A stretch of 64,000 nt of DNA from CAVYXF01 sp963772335 (lineage in GTDB: Bacteria; Pseudomonadota; Alphaproteobacteria; Rhizobiales; Rhodomicrobiaceae): contig CAVYXF010000015.1 of the NCBI GenBank assembly GCA_963772335.1, positions 248,001 through 312,000 on the forward strand, written 5' to 3'. The notes under the pieces were generated by a model. It had not been told where the DNA came from and made no database searches. It worked only from the letters and a program-made list of their open reading frames with translations. The position numbers and the translations under genes are program-made. This document shows, one piece after another, positions 26,712 to 35,512 of the stretch. The first letter of the stretch is position 1, and each line of letters starts with the position of its first letter.

Positions 26712-27464
26712 CTAGAAGTCGATGACCATCCCGTCATTGGCGAGCTTGCAGCGTGAGTGGTCGATCTTGCTGCCGCTGGCCAGCATCGCCTCGCTCATAT
26801 GGGTGAGGACCAGCTGGCGCGCGCCGATGGCATCGAAATGCCTGGCGATCGTGACGTAATCAAGGTGCATCGGCAACTCGAGGTCGAACTGATAGCATTC
26901 CAGCAAATAGAGATCGGCGTTGCGGCCGACTTCGACGACATTTTCGCTCCAGCCCGCATCCCCGGAGAAGGCAAACACCTTGTCCTTGGTCTCGAAGCGC
27001 AGAGCATAGGATGGCGAGCCGGAGAAGTGGTTCACCTCATAAGGCGTGATGGCGATGCCGGGCAGCCCCTCGATTTCATGCGCCCCATCGTCGTCCAGTT
27101 CGATGAACGAGATTGGGAAGGGGTGCGGCGCGTCGAGCACGCGCGGATAGAACACCTCGCAGGCGAGCCGGAAGCGAGCCTCAAGACCCGGTGGACCGAT
27201 CAGCGTCAGCGGGGCCGCGCGCTGCGCGGGATAGATCGCGTCGATGAGCAGAAACGGAAGGCCGCCGAAATGATCGCCATGGAGGTGACTGATGACGATG
27301 AACTGAAAATCGTTGGTGGAACGTCCCGCGCGCTTCAGCGCCGCCAGGACGGCTGGACCGCAATCCATCAGGAAGGTCGTTCCTCCCATTTCCACCAGAT
27401 AACAGCTGGGCAGGCGGCCACCGCCACTGAACGCGTCACCGCAGCCGAGAATTGTCAGTCGCAT
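26712..27464 (-). CDS. Metallo-beta-lactamase-fold hydrolase (RNase Z-like subgroup)
   Basis: 250 residues from ATG 27464, which has GGTGAGG upstream and begins with the first beta strand (MRLTILGCGDAF). The metal motif HLHGDH is at H60/H62/D64/H65, and later ligands are in FSGDAG and LTHMSE. The fold resembles RNase Z/cyclic phosphodiesterase-type enzymes; the substrate is unknown. It heads a possible operon with the UDG-like gene. Confidence 0.82.
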   Translation of the reverse strand: MRLTILGCGDAFSGGGRLPSCYLVEMGGTTFLMDCGPAVLAALKRAGRSTNDFQFIVISHLHGDHFGGLPFLLIDAIYPAQRAAPLTLIGPPGLEARFRLACEVFYPRVLDAPHPFPISFIELDDDGAHEIEGLPGIAITPYEVNHFSGSPSYALRFETKDKVFAFSGDAGWSENVVEVGRNADLYLLECYQFDLELPMHLDYVTIARHFDAIGARQLVLTHMSEAMLASGSKIDHSRCKLANDGMVIDF

Positions 27465-27650
27465 CTCGTCCTCACCAGCTCCCCCTCTTTTCGCCATGCA
27501 GCCGGTCCGTTGAAACTCTTGCAACAATAGGGTTTATCTGCGGGAGCGTCTGCCCTCTTTTTGAGCTTGGCTTAATTTCGCTGTTTCACCGGTCTGGGAA
27601 AAAGGCAGAAGCACTAACCCAACAGGCTAGTCCTGGGCCAGCTCGTCCGA

Positions 27651-27666
27651 TGTGATGCGCATCACA
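27651..27666. promoter_or_regulatory. Perfect CRP/FNR-type palindrome
   Basis: tgtgatgcgcatcaca is a perfect 16-bp inverted repeat matching the TGTGA-N6-TCACA consensus of CRP-family regulators. It lies about 190 bp upstream of the metallo-hydrolase start (minus strand) and about 80 bp past the end of the ThDP enzyme gene. Confidence 0.55.
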
Positions 27667-27748
27667 GTTTGTGATGAAATTTGCGCGAACGATGTTGGCA
27701 GGTGATGGTCCGGCGATGACTGCTCCAGTGCGCCGAACCGTCCATCCT

Positions 27749-29479
27749 TTACAACAGGCCGCGGCGACGGCGCTCCGCATCGTCCCAGGCGGTAAGCGCC
27801 TGGTAATCCGGCACGAAACCGAGCCCTTTGCGGGCGTCCGACGAAACCGCAGTCTGGGAGGTCACAACGTCGATGAGCGCCGGTGCGTTGTCAAGCGCGC
27901 GGCGCAGCGCTCCTCCCAGCTCCTCGGGCTTCTCCACGCGCTCGCCATAAGCGCCAAGCGCCCGCGCCATGCCGGCATAGTCGGAATGTCGCAAGGTGGT
28001 TCCGACGACGCGGCCACCATAATTGGTCTCCTGGTCGAACCGCTCGATGTTCCATGCCGCATTATTCGAGACGATGAACACCGCCTTGGCGCCGTGACGA
28101 ACGGCGGTGTCGATCTCCATGGCATTGATGCCGAAAGCGCCGTCGCCGTTGATGGAGATAACTTGCCGGTCGGGAATGGCGAGCGCCGCTGCAACGGCAT
28201 ACGGTACCCCAACACCGAGACAGCCGAATGCGCCGGCATCCATATAGGTCTGCGCCTCGAGACCGACCCGCGCAAAGCTCAAGAGATCGCCGCCATCGGC
28301 GATGGCGATGAAATTCTTCTCCGCCACCTGCTTGATGGCATCGAAAATCGCGGTGGGGTGGACCTTGCCGTCCTCGCCGACCCCCGCCTGGCCTGAGTCA
28401 CCGGAGCAGCGCTCGACATGCCTGCGCCTCAAGCCCTCGGTCCAACTCTTGTCGGTCGCGGGAGCGCGATTGCCGGCGGCTTCGACCATGGCGGCCAGCG
28501 CAAGGCTCGGCGTTGCCAGCATCTCCGGATCACCGCGACGATTATCGATCAGCTCGCCGGCGTTGTCGGCGAGGCGCAGAAAACGCGCGTTGGGAAACAC
28601 TGCTGGCGAGCCATAGCCCATCTGGTAGTCGAGCTTGCGGCCGATTATGAGGACGATATCAGCCTCGGTCATCGCCGCGCCGCGCATGGCGCCGACGAAG
28701 GAGGGATGATCCGCTGGCACAAGACCCCGGCTCTCCTGCGTATCGAGATAAAGCGCCCCGCAAGCATCCAGCAGGCGGACGAGCTCGGTACTCGCACCGC
28801 GTGCGCCGCGTCCCGTCATGACCAGCGGACGCTTGGCGCTCCATAGCGCATCGACTGCCGCGGCGATCACGTCCGGGTTCGGCGCGATCCGGCGCGCTGT
28901 ACGCGGCTGCATCCACTCCTCCAGCACCAGCTGCGGCGGCACCGCCGTCCGTAGCACGTCGGTGGGGATTTCGAGATAGACCGGTCCCGGCTCGCCGAGA
29001 TCGCCGAACGCTCGCGACACGCCTTCGTCGAACTCGCGGATCACTTGGTCGGCGACGCGAAGGGTGCGCGCCTGGCGGCAGACCGGGCGCAGGATATCGA
29101 CATGCGGAATGTCCTGGAGCGGCCCCATATTCGCCTGCGGACGCGAGGTGCACCCGCCAATCAGCAGCACTGGCATGCGCGCCAGCGAGGCGTTCGCCAT
29201 GGCGGTTACCGTATTGGTGACGCCCGGTCCAGCGGTAACCATGGCAACGCCCAGCTCCCCCGTCAGCTCGGCATGGGCATGCGCCATATGGACCGCCGCG
29301 CCCTCGTCCCGGACATCGATGATGCGGATGCCCTGCCGGGCGATATGGTCCCAGATCGGCTGGATGTGGCCGCCCTGCAGACCAAAGATCCGATCAACGC
29401 CGCGGGCCTTGAGAAAGCGCGCGATCCACTCTGCGCAAGAGTTCGGGGTGCTGTTCAGGTCGATGACGGGTTGCGCCAT
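27749..29479 (-). CDS. ThDP-dependent enzyme, 2-hydroxyacyl-CoA lyase/acetolactate-synthase-like
   Basis: 576 residues from ATG 29479. The Pyr domain carries catalytic E59 (VRDEGAAVHMA). A central domain follows, and the PP domain holds GDG at 445-447 with NN at 472-473 (magnesium-ThDP motif). The IGG...MGPLQDIPHV block is more like oxalyl-CoA decarboxylase/HACL enzymes than classical IlvB, but I cannot decide between them. It lies 50 bp after an acyl-CoA ligase gene, which favours a CoA-ester substrate. No small IlvH-like subunit is nearby. Confidence 0.75.
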   Translation of the reverse strand: MAQPVIDLNSTPNSCAEWIARFLKARGVDRIFGLQGGHIQPIWDHIARQGIRIIDVRDEGAAVHMAHAHAELTGELGVAMVTAGPGVTNTVTAMANASLARMPVLLIGGCTSRPQANMGPLQDIPHVDILRPVCRQARTLRVADQVIREFDEGVSRAFGDLGEPGPVYLEIPTDVLRTAVPPQLVLEEWMQPRTARRIAPNPDVIAAAVDALWSAKRPLVMTGRGARGASTELVRLLDACGALYLDTQESRGLVPADHPSFVGAMRGAAMTEADIVLIIGRKLDYQMGYGSPAVFPNARFLRLADNAGELIDNRRGDPEMLATPSLALAAMVEAAGNRAPATDKSWTEGLRRRHVERCSGDSGQAGVGEDGKVHPTAIFDAIKQVAEKNFIAIADGGDLLSFARVGLEAQTYMDAGAFGCLGVGVPYAVAAALAIPDRQVISINGDGAFGINAMEIDTAVRHGAKAVFIVSNNAAWNIERFDQETNYGGRVVGTTLRHSDYAGMARALGAYGERVEKPEELGGALRRALDNAPALIDVVTSQTAVSSDARKGLGFVPDYQALTAWDDAERRRRGLL

Positions 29480-29529
29480 GGGGTATTCCTCTTTCAAGCC
29501 GCGCCTTGGCGGCAGTTCTATGGTGATTG

Positions 29530-31089
29530 CTATTTGCCGCCGAGCTGCTGCCTCAGCACGCGGTGGAGAACCTTGCCGGTCGCGGTGCGCGGCATCTCGC
29601 TTTCGGCCATGAAGGTGAAAGAGCGCGGGCGCTTGTAGCCGGCGATCCGGTCCTTGCACCAGGCGGCGAGCTCAGTTTCCGTGGCGGTTTCGCCGTCATG
29701 CAGGACGATGACCGCATGCACCCGCTCGCCCCATTTCTCGTCGGGTAAGCCGATCACGGCGACATCCTTGACCTTGGGGAGGCCGCCGATCATCGCCTCG
29801 ACCTCCGACGGGTAGACGTTCTCACCGCCGGAGATGATCATGTTTTTCTTGCGGTCGACCAGCCAGATGTAGCCGTCCTCGTCGCGCCGAGCCATGTCGC
29901 CGACGCTGCAATAATTGCCACGAAAGGCCTCGGCGGTTTTCTCGGGCAGCTTCCAATAGCCATCGAAAGTGTAGGGATTGCAGGAGAACAGCTCGCCCGG
30001 CTGACCGTCAGGCACCTCATTGCCGGCATCGTCCAGCATCTTAATCGGCGCCGAGCCGACGCATTCGCGCCCCACCGAACCGAGCTTGGTGAACTGCTCA
30101 TCCGGATGCAGCATGGTCACCCAACCGGCTTCCGTCGAGCCATAGAGCTCGAACAGCCCGGAATTGGGGAACATCTCCATCACCGCGCGCTTGGTGTCGG
30201 GCCGGGCCGGGGCGGAGGAGATCATCAGCCGCGTGATTTTGGTGCGGTCGTAGCGCTCGCGCACCGCCTGGGAGAGCCCCAGCATCATGATGTAATGGGT
30301 CGGCACTAGCGAGGTGAAGGTCGCCCCGCTTTCAGACAGCGTCTTCAGGCAATGCTCCGGATCAAAGCTTGCGCGCGAATAGATGGTCGTCGCGCCGCCG
30401 CAGTAGTTGAACGAGCCGAAGAAATAGAGCGAGTTGGCATGGCACATCGGCATGACCAGAAGAGCGCTGTCCTGCCGCCTTATGCTGAGCTCGATCTCGG
30501 TGATCAGCGAGACCAGCGTATTGCCTTTATGGCTGCGGATCGCGCCTTTGGGATTGCCGGTCGTACCGGAGGTGTACATCAGCATCCATGGAGCGGTGTT
30601 CTTAACGACTGCGGCAGGTTCCTGATCGCTGGCCCGCGATAACAGGTCCTCATAGTCGCGATAGCCTGCGGGACAGGGCTTGGTGCCGAAATGAATGAAG
30701 TTCGCGGCAGGGCACGCGAGGTCGGCGCGCACCTCCTCGATGACGCCGCACAGCGCGTCCTGCACGATGAGGGCCGACACCTCGGCATTCTCGACGATAT
30801 AGCGGACTTCCGGTCCGACGAGGCGGAAGTTGATAGGCACGGCGACGAGACCGGCCTTGGCCGTGGCGGCGTAGATTTCCGCCCATTCAACACAATTATA
30901 GGCCAGCACCCCAATGCGATCGCCATGCTCAAGGCCAAGGCCGAGCAAGGCGTTGGCGAGCCGGCAGGCGCGCTGGTTCCAGAGCCGGAACGATAAATCG
31001 CGCTCAAGATCGCGAACGCCGATCTTATCCGGCTGAAGACGGGCCTGCGCGGTCAGCACCTCTCCGAGGGTCAGCACGTCCTGAATCAC
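29530..31089 (-). CDS. AMP-dependent acyl-CoA synthetase/ligase
   Basis: 519 residues of the ANL superfamily. The P-loop is MYTSGTTGNPKGA at about 168-180. Next comes the A5 motif ELYGSTEAGWV, then A8 YIWLVDRKKNMIISGGENVYP, then the catalytic lysine region (PRTATGK) near the C-terminus. It should activate a carboxylic acid as acyl-AMP and then CoA thioester; chain type cannot be predicted. Its start lies inside the end of the GntR gene and it precedes the ThDP gene by 50 bp, giving an apparent three-gene operon. Confidence 0.88.
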   Translation of the reverse strand: MIQDVLTLGEVLTAQARLQPDKIGVRDLERDLSFRLWNQRACRLANALLGLGLEHGDRIGVLAYNCVEWAEIYAATAKAGLVAVPINFRLVGPEVRYIVENAEVSALIVQDALCGVIEEVRADLACPAANFIHFGTKPCPAGYRDYEDLLSRASDQEPAAVVKNTAPWMLMYTSGTTGNPKGAIRSHKGNTLVSLITEIELSIRRQDSALLVMPMCHANSLYFFGSFNYCGGATTIYSRASFDPEHCLKTLSESGATFTSLVPTHYIMMLGLSQAVRERYDRTKITRLMISSAPARPDTKRAVMEMFPNSGLFELYGSTEAGWVTMLHPDEQFTKLGSVGRECVGSAPIKMLDDAGNEVPDGQPGELFSCNPYTFDGYWKLPEKTAEAFRGNYCSVGDMARRDEDGYIWLVDRKKNMIISGGENVYPSEVEAMIGGLPKVKDVAVIGLPDEKWGERVHAVIVLHDGETATETELAAWCKDRIAGYKRPRSFTFMAESEMPRTATGKVLHRVLRQQLGGK

Positions 31090-31840
31090 TTTCGTCTCCT
31101 CCCAGGACCACGCGATCGGACGTTGCCCCTCGCGCTTCTTTCATTAAATTTTTGATTGGCTCGCCGGCACTGTCGGCAAGGGCGGCTGCGAGACGTTCGC
31201 TGGCGCGCCGGACGTGGGTGATGGCGCGCTGCTCGGCCGCCTCCGGATCGCCGCGAACGATCGCATCGAGGATGTCGCGGTGCTGATCCCAGATGGCCGG
31301 CGCGGGCTCGACGCGGCGAAGCACCTCGCGCATCACCCGCCGCAGATAGCGCCAGTGCAGTTCCGCAGCCTGGGCGATCAGCGGATTTCCGGACGCGGCA
31401 TAGATGTAGGCGTGAAAATCGACATCGCTCTGTACCATCGCCGCGACGTCGCCTTCCCGGATAGCGGCGGTGCCGGCGGCGATCCGCTCCAGACCGCCGC
31501 GCTCGATTTCCGCAGCGATGGCCTTTGCTGAAGCGGCGAGTTCAGCCGCACGCCGTGCGGCGAGGCCATCGAGCGCAGCGCGGATTTCGTAGTGATTGCG
31601 CATGGCGGTGACATCGAGCGGCGCAACGAACAAACCACGGCGGCCAAGCTCCTGCACCAGCCCCTCGCCCCGCAGAAGCGCAAGCGCCTGCTGGATGGGC
31701 TGGCGGGATACTTTCAGCTTAGCAGCAAGCTGCTCCTGCACCAAATGCATGCCGGGCATGAGCGTGCCGTCGCAGATCGCATCGAGCAGCGCTTGATACA
31801 CTTGGTCGGCGAGGCCGGGTTGGAGCGCTATAGGCTTCAT
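31025..31840 (-). CDS. GntR/FadR-family transcriptional regulator
   Basis: 271 residues: a winged HTH at about 10-75 (VSRQPIQQALALLRGEGLV) and a helical FCD ligand domain at about 85-215. FCD regulators bind small acids or acyl-CoAs. The C-terminal 40-odd residues overlap the ligase start by 65 bp and are low-complexity, so the functional end may be earlier. A 28-bp palindrome lies 2 bp upstream of the start codon, which suggests autoregulation. It is probably the local regulator of the ligase/ThDP genes. Confidence 0.88.
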   Translation of the reverse strand: MKPIALQPGLADQVYQALLDAICDGTLMPGMHLVQEQLAAKLKVSRQPIQQALALLRGEGLVQELGRRGLFVAPLDVTAMRNHYEIRAALDGLAARRAAELAASAKAIAAEIERGGLERIAAGTAAIREGDVAAMVQSDVDFHAYIYAASGNPLIAQAAELHWRYLRRVMREVLRRVEPAPAIWDQHRDILDAIVRGDPEAAEQRAITHVRRASERLAAALADSAGEPIKNLMKEARGATSDRVVLGGDESDSGRADPRRGADRAGPSSAG

Positions 31841-31841
31841 T

Positions 31842-31869
31842 TACTGAACTCTGAATTCAGAGTTCAGTA
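31842..31869. promoter_or_regulatory. 28-bp perfect palindrome, probable GntR operator
   Basis: The left arm tactgaactctgaa is mirrored exactly by ttcagagttcagta with no spacer. It abuts the regulator start codon (ATG ending at 31840). It would overlap the promoter or transcription start of the operon, so binding would block transcription or initiation. Confidence 0.75.
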
Positions 31870-32109
31870 TTCCGACGTGAAAGGAGTGTCAAGACGTGAA
31901 TTGTCACGCCCCACCTTAAAGCGAGTCCGAAGCGGGAGTGCCTCAGTTCAAATTCGGCTGGGTCAAGCACGGAAAGAGCGCAACGCGGAAGTAAGGCCGC
32001 TCGCGCCTCCTCGCCGACGAATGACGCTCCAGCTGGCGGCTTAGAGTCTGGAATCGTCACTGAGACGCTACCCGCCGCCGAAAACGCCAATTTTGTGAAT
32101 TCGCCTCTC

Positions 32110-32868
32110 TCAGGCGAGATTGAGGCTCATGCCGCCGTCGACCATGATGCCTTCGCCGGTCGTATAGGCGCTGTCGTCGCTGGCGAGAAAAAGGGCCACC
32201 CTGGCGACCTCCTCCGGCGTGCCGAAGCGACGCAGCGGCATCTGCGCGATGAGCGCCTTGGCGAGGTGCGGGTTGTTGGTATAGCGGTCGGTCAGCGCCG
32301 TCGGAATGAAGCCGGGGCACATGTAATTGACGCGAATGCCGTAAGACGCCAGCTCAACCGCAAGGCTCCGTGAGAGGCCGGCAATCGCCGCCTTGGCGGT
32401 GGAATAGGCGGAGAGTTGCCGCGCATGCTGAGTCGCCATGATCGAGGACAGGTTGACCACGGACGCCCCGCCCGCCGCCTGTAAGAGCGGCAGCGCCGCG
32501 CGGGTCACGCGGATGGTGCCCCAAAGATGCGGGTTGAGCACCCGCTCCCAGTCGGCATCCTCCATATGGCGGAAGTCGGCGCGCAGCAGATTGCCGGCAT
32601 TGTTGACCAGGATGTGCAGTTTGTCGTTTGAGCGCCGCACGGCCGCGATCATGGCATCGACATCGGCCTGCGCGGTAACATCGGCACGCATCGCCTCGGC
32701 CTTGCCGCCCGCCGCGGTGATCGCCGCAGCGCCGCCCTCCGCAGCCGCGCCGTCGATATCGCTCATGAACACGCGGGCACCTTCGGCCGCGAACAACTTG
32801 GCCATGGCGAGGCCGAGCCCGCCGCCCGCGCCGGTGATCAGCGCGATCTTTCCATCGAGACGCCCCAA
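32110..32868 (-). CDS. SDR-family oxidoreductase
   Basis: 252 residues from TTG 32868 (gaggggat upstream): cofactor motif TGAGGGLG, NNAG, catalytic Ser (NLSSIMATQ), YSTAKAAI (Tyr/Lys) and C-terminal VDGGMSLNLA. A start at ATG 32958 would add 30 residues without a matching fold. It is an NAD(P)-dependent alcohol/ketone dehydrogenase of unknown substrate. It is upstream of the GntR gene on the same strand, with about 270 bp between. Confidence 0.82.
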   Translation of the reverse strand: MGRLDGKIALITGAGGGLGLAMAKLFAAEGARVFMSDIDGAAAEGGAAAITAAGGKAEAMRADVTAQADVDAMIAAVRRSNDKLHILVNNAGNLLRADFRHMEDADWERVLNPHLWGTIRVTRAALPLLQAAGGASVVNLSSIMATQHARQLSAYSTAKAAIAGLSRSLAVELASYGIRVNYMCPGFIPTALTDRYTNNPHLAKALIAQMPLRRFGTPEEVARVALFLASDDSAYTTGEGIMVDGGMSLNLA

Positions 32869-33030
32869 ACAAATCCCCTCTGCAGTCGAAAAGCCGGTTG
32901 GCGCAGATTTCGCATCAAAAGACGGAACGGTCAATCCGACCGGTGCCGTGGCTGGCATGTTCCCGCTATCATTATCGCCTATCATCGGCGACGCCAGTGC
33001 CGCACAAGCTGTTCTTTGATATGTGAGCCC

Positions 33031-33594
33031 ATGAGCAAAATTATCAGCGTCAAAACCATCTACGATGCCTGGAGCAAATTCCTCATCGCCAAGATCCGCC
33101 TTCCCGACGGGAAGGTGATCGAGCGTCAGATCGAGGACCATGGCCGCGCCATTTCCGTGTTGCCTTACGACCCGGCGCGGCGATGCGCGGTGCTGATCCG
33201 GCAGTTCCGTGCGCCCGTCAATATGGCTGCGGAACGTAAGGACCTGCTCGAGACCATTGCGGGCATCGCGGATGAGGACGATCTCGCCGCAGCCGCGCGG
33301 CGGGAGGCCCTCGAAGAGGCGGGCCTCACCCTCACAGAGTTGGAGCATGTCGGCTGCTACTGGTCGATGCCCGGCATCTCCACGGAACGGATGGATCTCT
33401 TCCTTGCCGTCTACAACGAGGCCTCCCGCACGGGTGAAGGCGGCGGCCTCGCCGATGAGCATGAGGACATCACCATCATCGAAATGCCGCTCAGCGAGCT
33501 CGCAGCCCTGACCGACAGCGGCGGCGTTGAGGACATGAAGACGCTCGCCCTCGTGCAGACCCTGCGGCTGCGCCGGCCCGATCTGTTCACCTGA
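33031..33594 (+). CDS. NUDIX hydrolase
   Basis: 187 residues, start ATG 33031 (MSKIISVK). The Nudix box is GIADEDDLAAAARREALEEAGL at about 84-105, with the REALEEAG core intact but Asp in place of the usual first Glu. The overall pattern resembles ADP-ribose/GDP-mannose pyrophosphatases (NudF/NudK type). It lies between a divergent SDR and the second ThDP gene. Confidence 0.85.
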   Translation: MSKIISVKTIYDAWSKFLIAKIRLPDGKVIERQIEDHGRAISVLPYDPARRCAVLIRQFRAPVNMAAERKDLLETIAGIADEDDLAAAARREALEEAGLTLTELEHVGCYWSMPGISTERMDLFLAVYNEASRTGEGGGLADEHEDITIIEMPLSELAALTDSGGVEDMKTLALVQTLRLRRPDLFT

Positions 33595-33700
33595 GGTGCT
33601 CCGGGCGGCTTTGCGCTATAAGATGAGCTGCCCGGCGCTTTCAAGCGCTGGAGGCGGACACGGAAAGCAAAGCCAGGCAAACGGGACGAAGCAGCCGATC

Positions 33701-35395
33701 ATGACCCAAGGAACAGCGGCGGGACGCAAGCGCACCGGCGGGCATATCCTCATCGAGCAACTCGCAATTCACCGGGCGGAGATGGTGTTCGGCGTGCCGG
33801 GTGAGAGCTATCTCGAAGCGCTCGACGCCTTTCATGACATCGAGACCCCGCGTTTCATCATCTGCCGGCAGGAGGGCGGCGCGGCGATGATGGCCGATGC
33901 CTATGGCAAGCTGACCGGACGCCCTGGTATCGTCTTCGCCACCAGAGGCCCGGGCGCGACCAATGCCTCGGCCGGTGTGCATATCGCCTTTCAGGATTCA
34001 ACGCCGATGATCCTGCTGATCGGCCAGGTTGGGCGCGACATGATCGAGCGCGAGGCGTTCCAGGAGATCGACTACCGGCGCATGTACGGCCAGATGGCCA
34101 AGTGGGTGGCGCAGATCGACGATGCGCGGCGAATTCCGGAGTTCATCTCCCGCGCCTTTTACACCGCGACGTCTGGCCGGCCCGGCCCGGTGGTGCTGTC
34201 TTTGCCGGAGGACATGCTGACCGACGAGGTCGAGACCCAGGACGCCCCGCCCTACAAGCCCATCGAGATCGGCCCGTCGCCGGAGGACATGGAGCGGCTG
34301 AATGCGCTGCTCGCGGCGGCAGCACGCCCGATAGCCATCGTCGGCGGGGGCGGATGGAGCGAGGGCGCGCGCACCGATTTTGAGGCTTTTGCAGCGGCTC
34401 ACGCGCTGCCCGTGGCGGTGTCGTTTCGCTGCCAGGATTATTTCGATAATCGCCACCCCTGCTACGCGGGCCATGCCGGCGTTGCCACCAATCCGGCGCT
34501 CGCCGCGCGCATCAAGGATGCGGACCTGCTGCTCACCGTCGGTGCGCGACTGGGCGAGATGACCACCAGCGGTTATACGCTCATCGACATTCCGCGTCCG
34601 CGCCAGACGCTCGTGCATGTCTACCCCGATCCCGAGGAGATCGGCCGGGTGTATGCGCCCGAGCTCGGCATCGTTGCCTCATCGAGCGCATTCGCCAGGG
34701 CAGCGCGGCGCCTTCCCCCTGGTCATTCGGGCCGCGAGGCGGCGGTGAGCGAAGCGCGCGCGGCCTATGAAGCGCATTCGCGGCCGACGGTTTCGCCCGG
34801 CGATGTTCAGCTCTCCGACATCGTGCGCGCCTTGCGCGAGCGGCTGCCGGACGACGCCATTATCTGCAATGGCGCCGGCAATTACGCCGTCTGGGTGCAT
34901 CGCTTCTGGGAGTATCGGATGTTCCGCACCCAGCTCGGCCCGACCTCGGGTTCCATGGGCTATGGCGTGCCGGCGGCCGTCGCGGCCAAGCTCAAATACC
35001 CCGAGCGCACCGTGGTCGCCTTTGCCGGCGATGGCTGTTATTTCATGACCGGCCAGGAATTCCTGACCGCTGTACAATACAGCGCGCCGATAATCGTCAT
35101 CGTCTGCAACAATTCGATGTACGGCACCATCCGCATGCATCAGGAACGCCACCACCCGGCGCGCATTTCCGGCACCGATCTTGTCAATCCGGACTTTGCG
35201 GCGCTCGCCCGTGCATGCGGAGGCTTTGGCGCGACAGTTGAGCGTACCGAGGATTTCGCCGCCGCTTTCGATGAGGCGCAGGCCTCTGGCCTCTCGGCGG
35301 TCATCGAGCTGAAGATCGACCCCGAGGCTCTGACCCCCGCAGCTTCTCTTAGCGAAATCCGCCGCAGGGCAGTCGAGGCACGGGACCGCGATTGA
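33701..35395 (+). CDS. ThDP-dependent enzyme (acetolactate-synthase family)
   Basis: 564 residues from ATG 33701. E58 (CRQEGGAAMMADAYGK) is the ThDP-activating glutamate. Further motifs are ATRGPGATNAS and the PP-domain GDGCYFMTGQEF with CNNSMYGTI. It looks like the IlvB-like group without a regulatory subunit, often annotated only as thiamine pyrophosphate-binding. The reaction is not predictable: acetolactate synthase, decarboxylase and ligase activities all occur in this family. It lies 106 bp after the NUDIX gene and 117 bp before the cytochrome operon. Confidence 0.82.
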   Translation: MTQGTAAGRKRTGGHILIEQLAIHRAEMVFGVPGESYLEALDAFHDIETPRFIICRQEGGAAMMADAYGKLTGRPGIVFATRGPGATNASAGVHIAFQDSTPMILLIGQVGRDMIEREAFQEIDYRRMYGQMAKWVAQIDDARRIPEFISRAFYTATSGRPGPVVLSLPEDMLTDEVETQDAPPYKPIEIGPSPEDMERLNALLAAAARPIAIVGGGGWSEGARTDFEAFAAAHALPVAVSFRCQDYFDNRHPCYAGHAGVATNPALAARIKDADLLLTVGARLGEMTTSGYTLIDIPRPRQTLVHVYPDPEEIGRVYAPELGIVASSSAFARAARRLPPGHSGREAAVSEARAAYEAHSRPTVSPGDVQLSDIVRALRERLPDDAIICNGAGNYAVWVHRFWEYRMFRTQLGPTSGSMGYGVPAAVAAKLKYPERTVVAFAGDGCYFMTGQEFLTAVQYSAPIIVIVCNNSMYGTIRMHQERHHPARISGTDLVNPDFAALARACGGFGATVERTEDFAAAFDEAQASGLSAVIELKIDPEALTPAASLSEIRRRAVEARDRD

Positions 35396-35512
35396 GCGGT
35401 TTCAATCGCCCTCTCCCGCTTCCTAGTTTCTGTCGGCCTGGGGGAACCGCCTCCTGCGGCGGGACGTTTCCCGTCGCAAGGCAGTGTCCGGCACTGAAGA
35501 AGGCGGCAGGAG

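Noticed and set aside
32869..33462. N-terminal extension of the SDR frame by nearly 200 codons
   Set aside because: It runs antisense through the NUDIX gene, and SDRs of this type begin just before the glycine motif.
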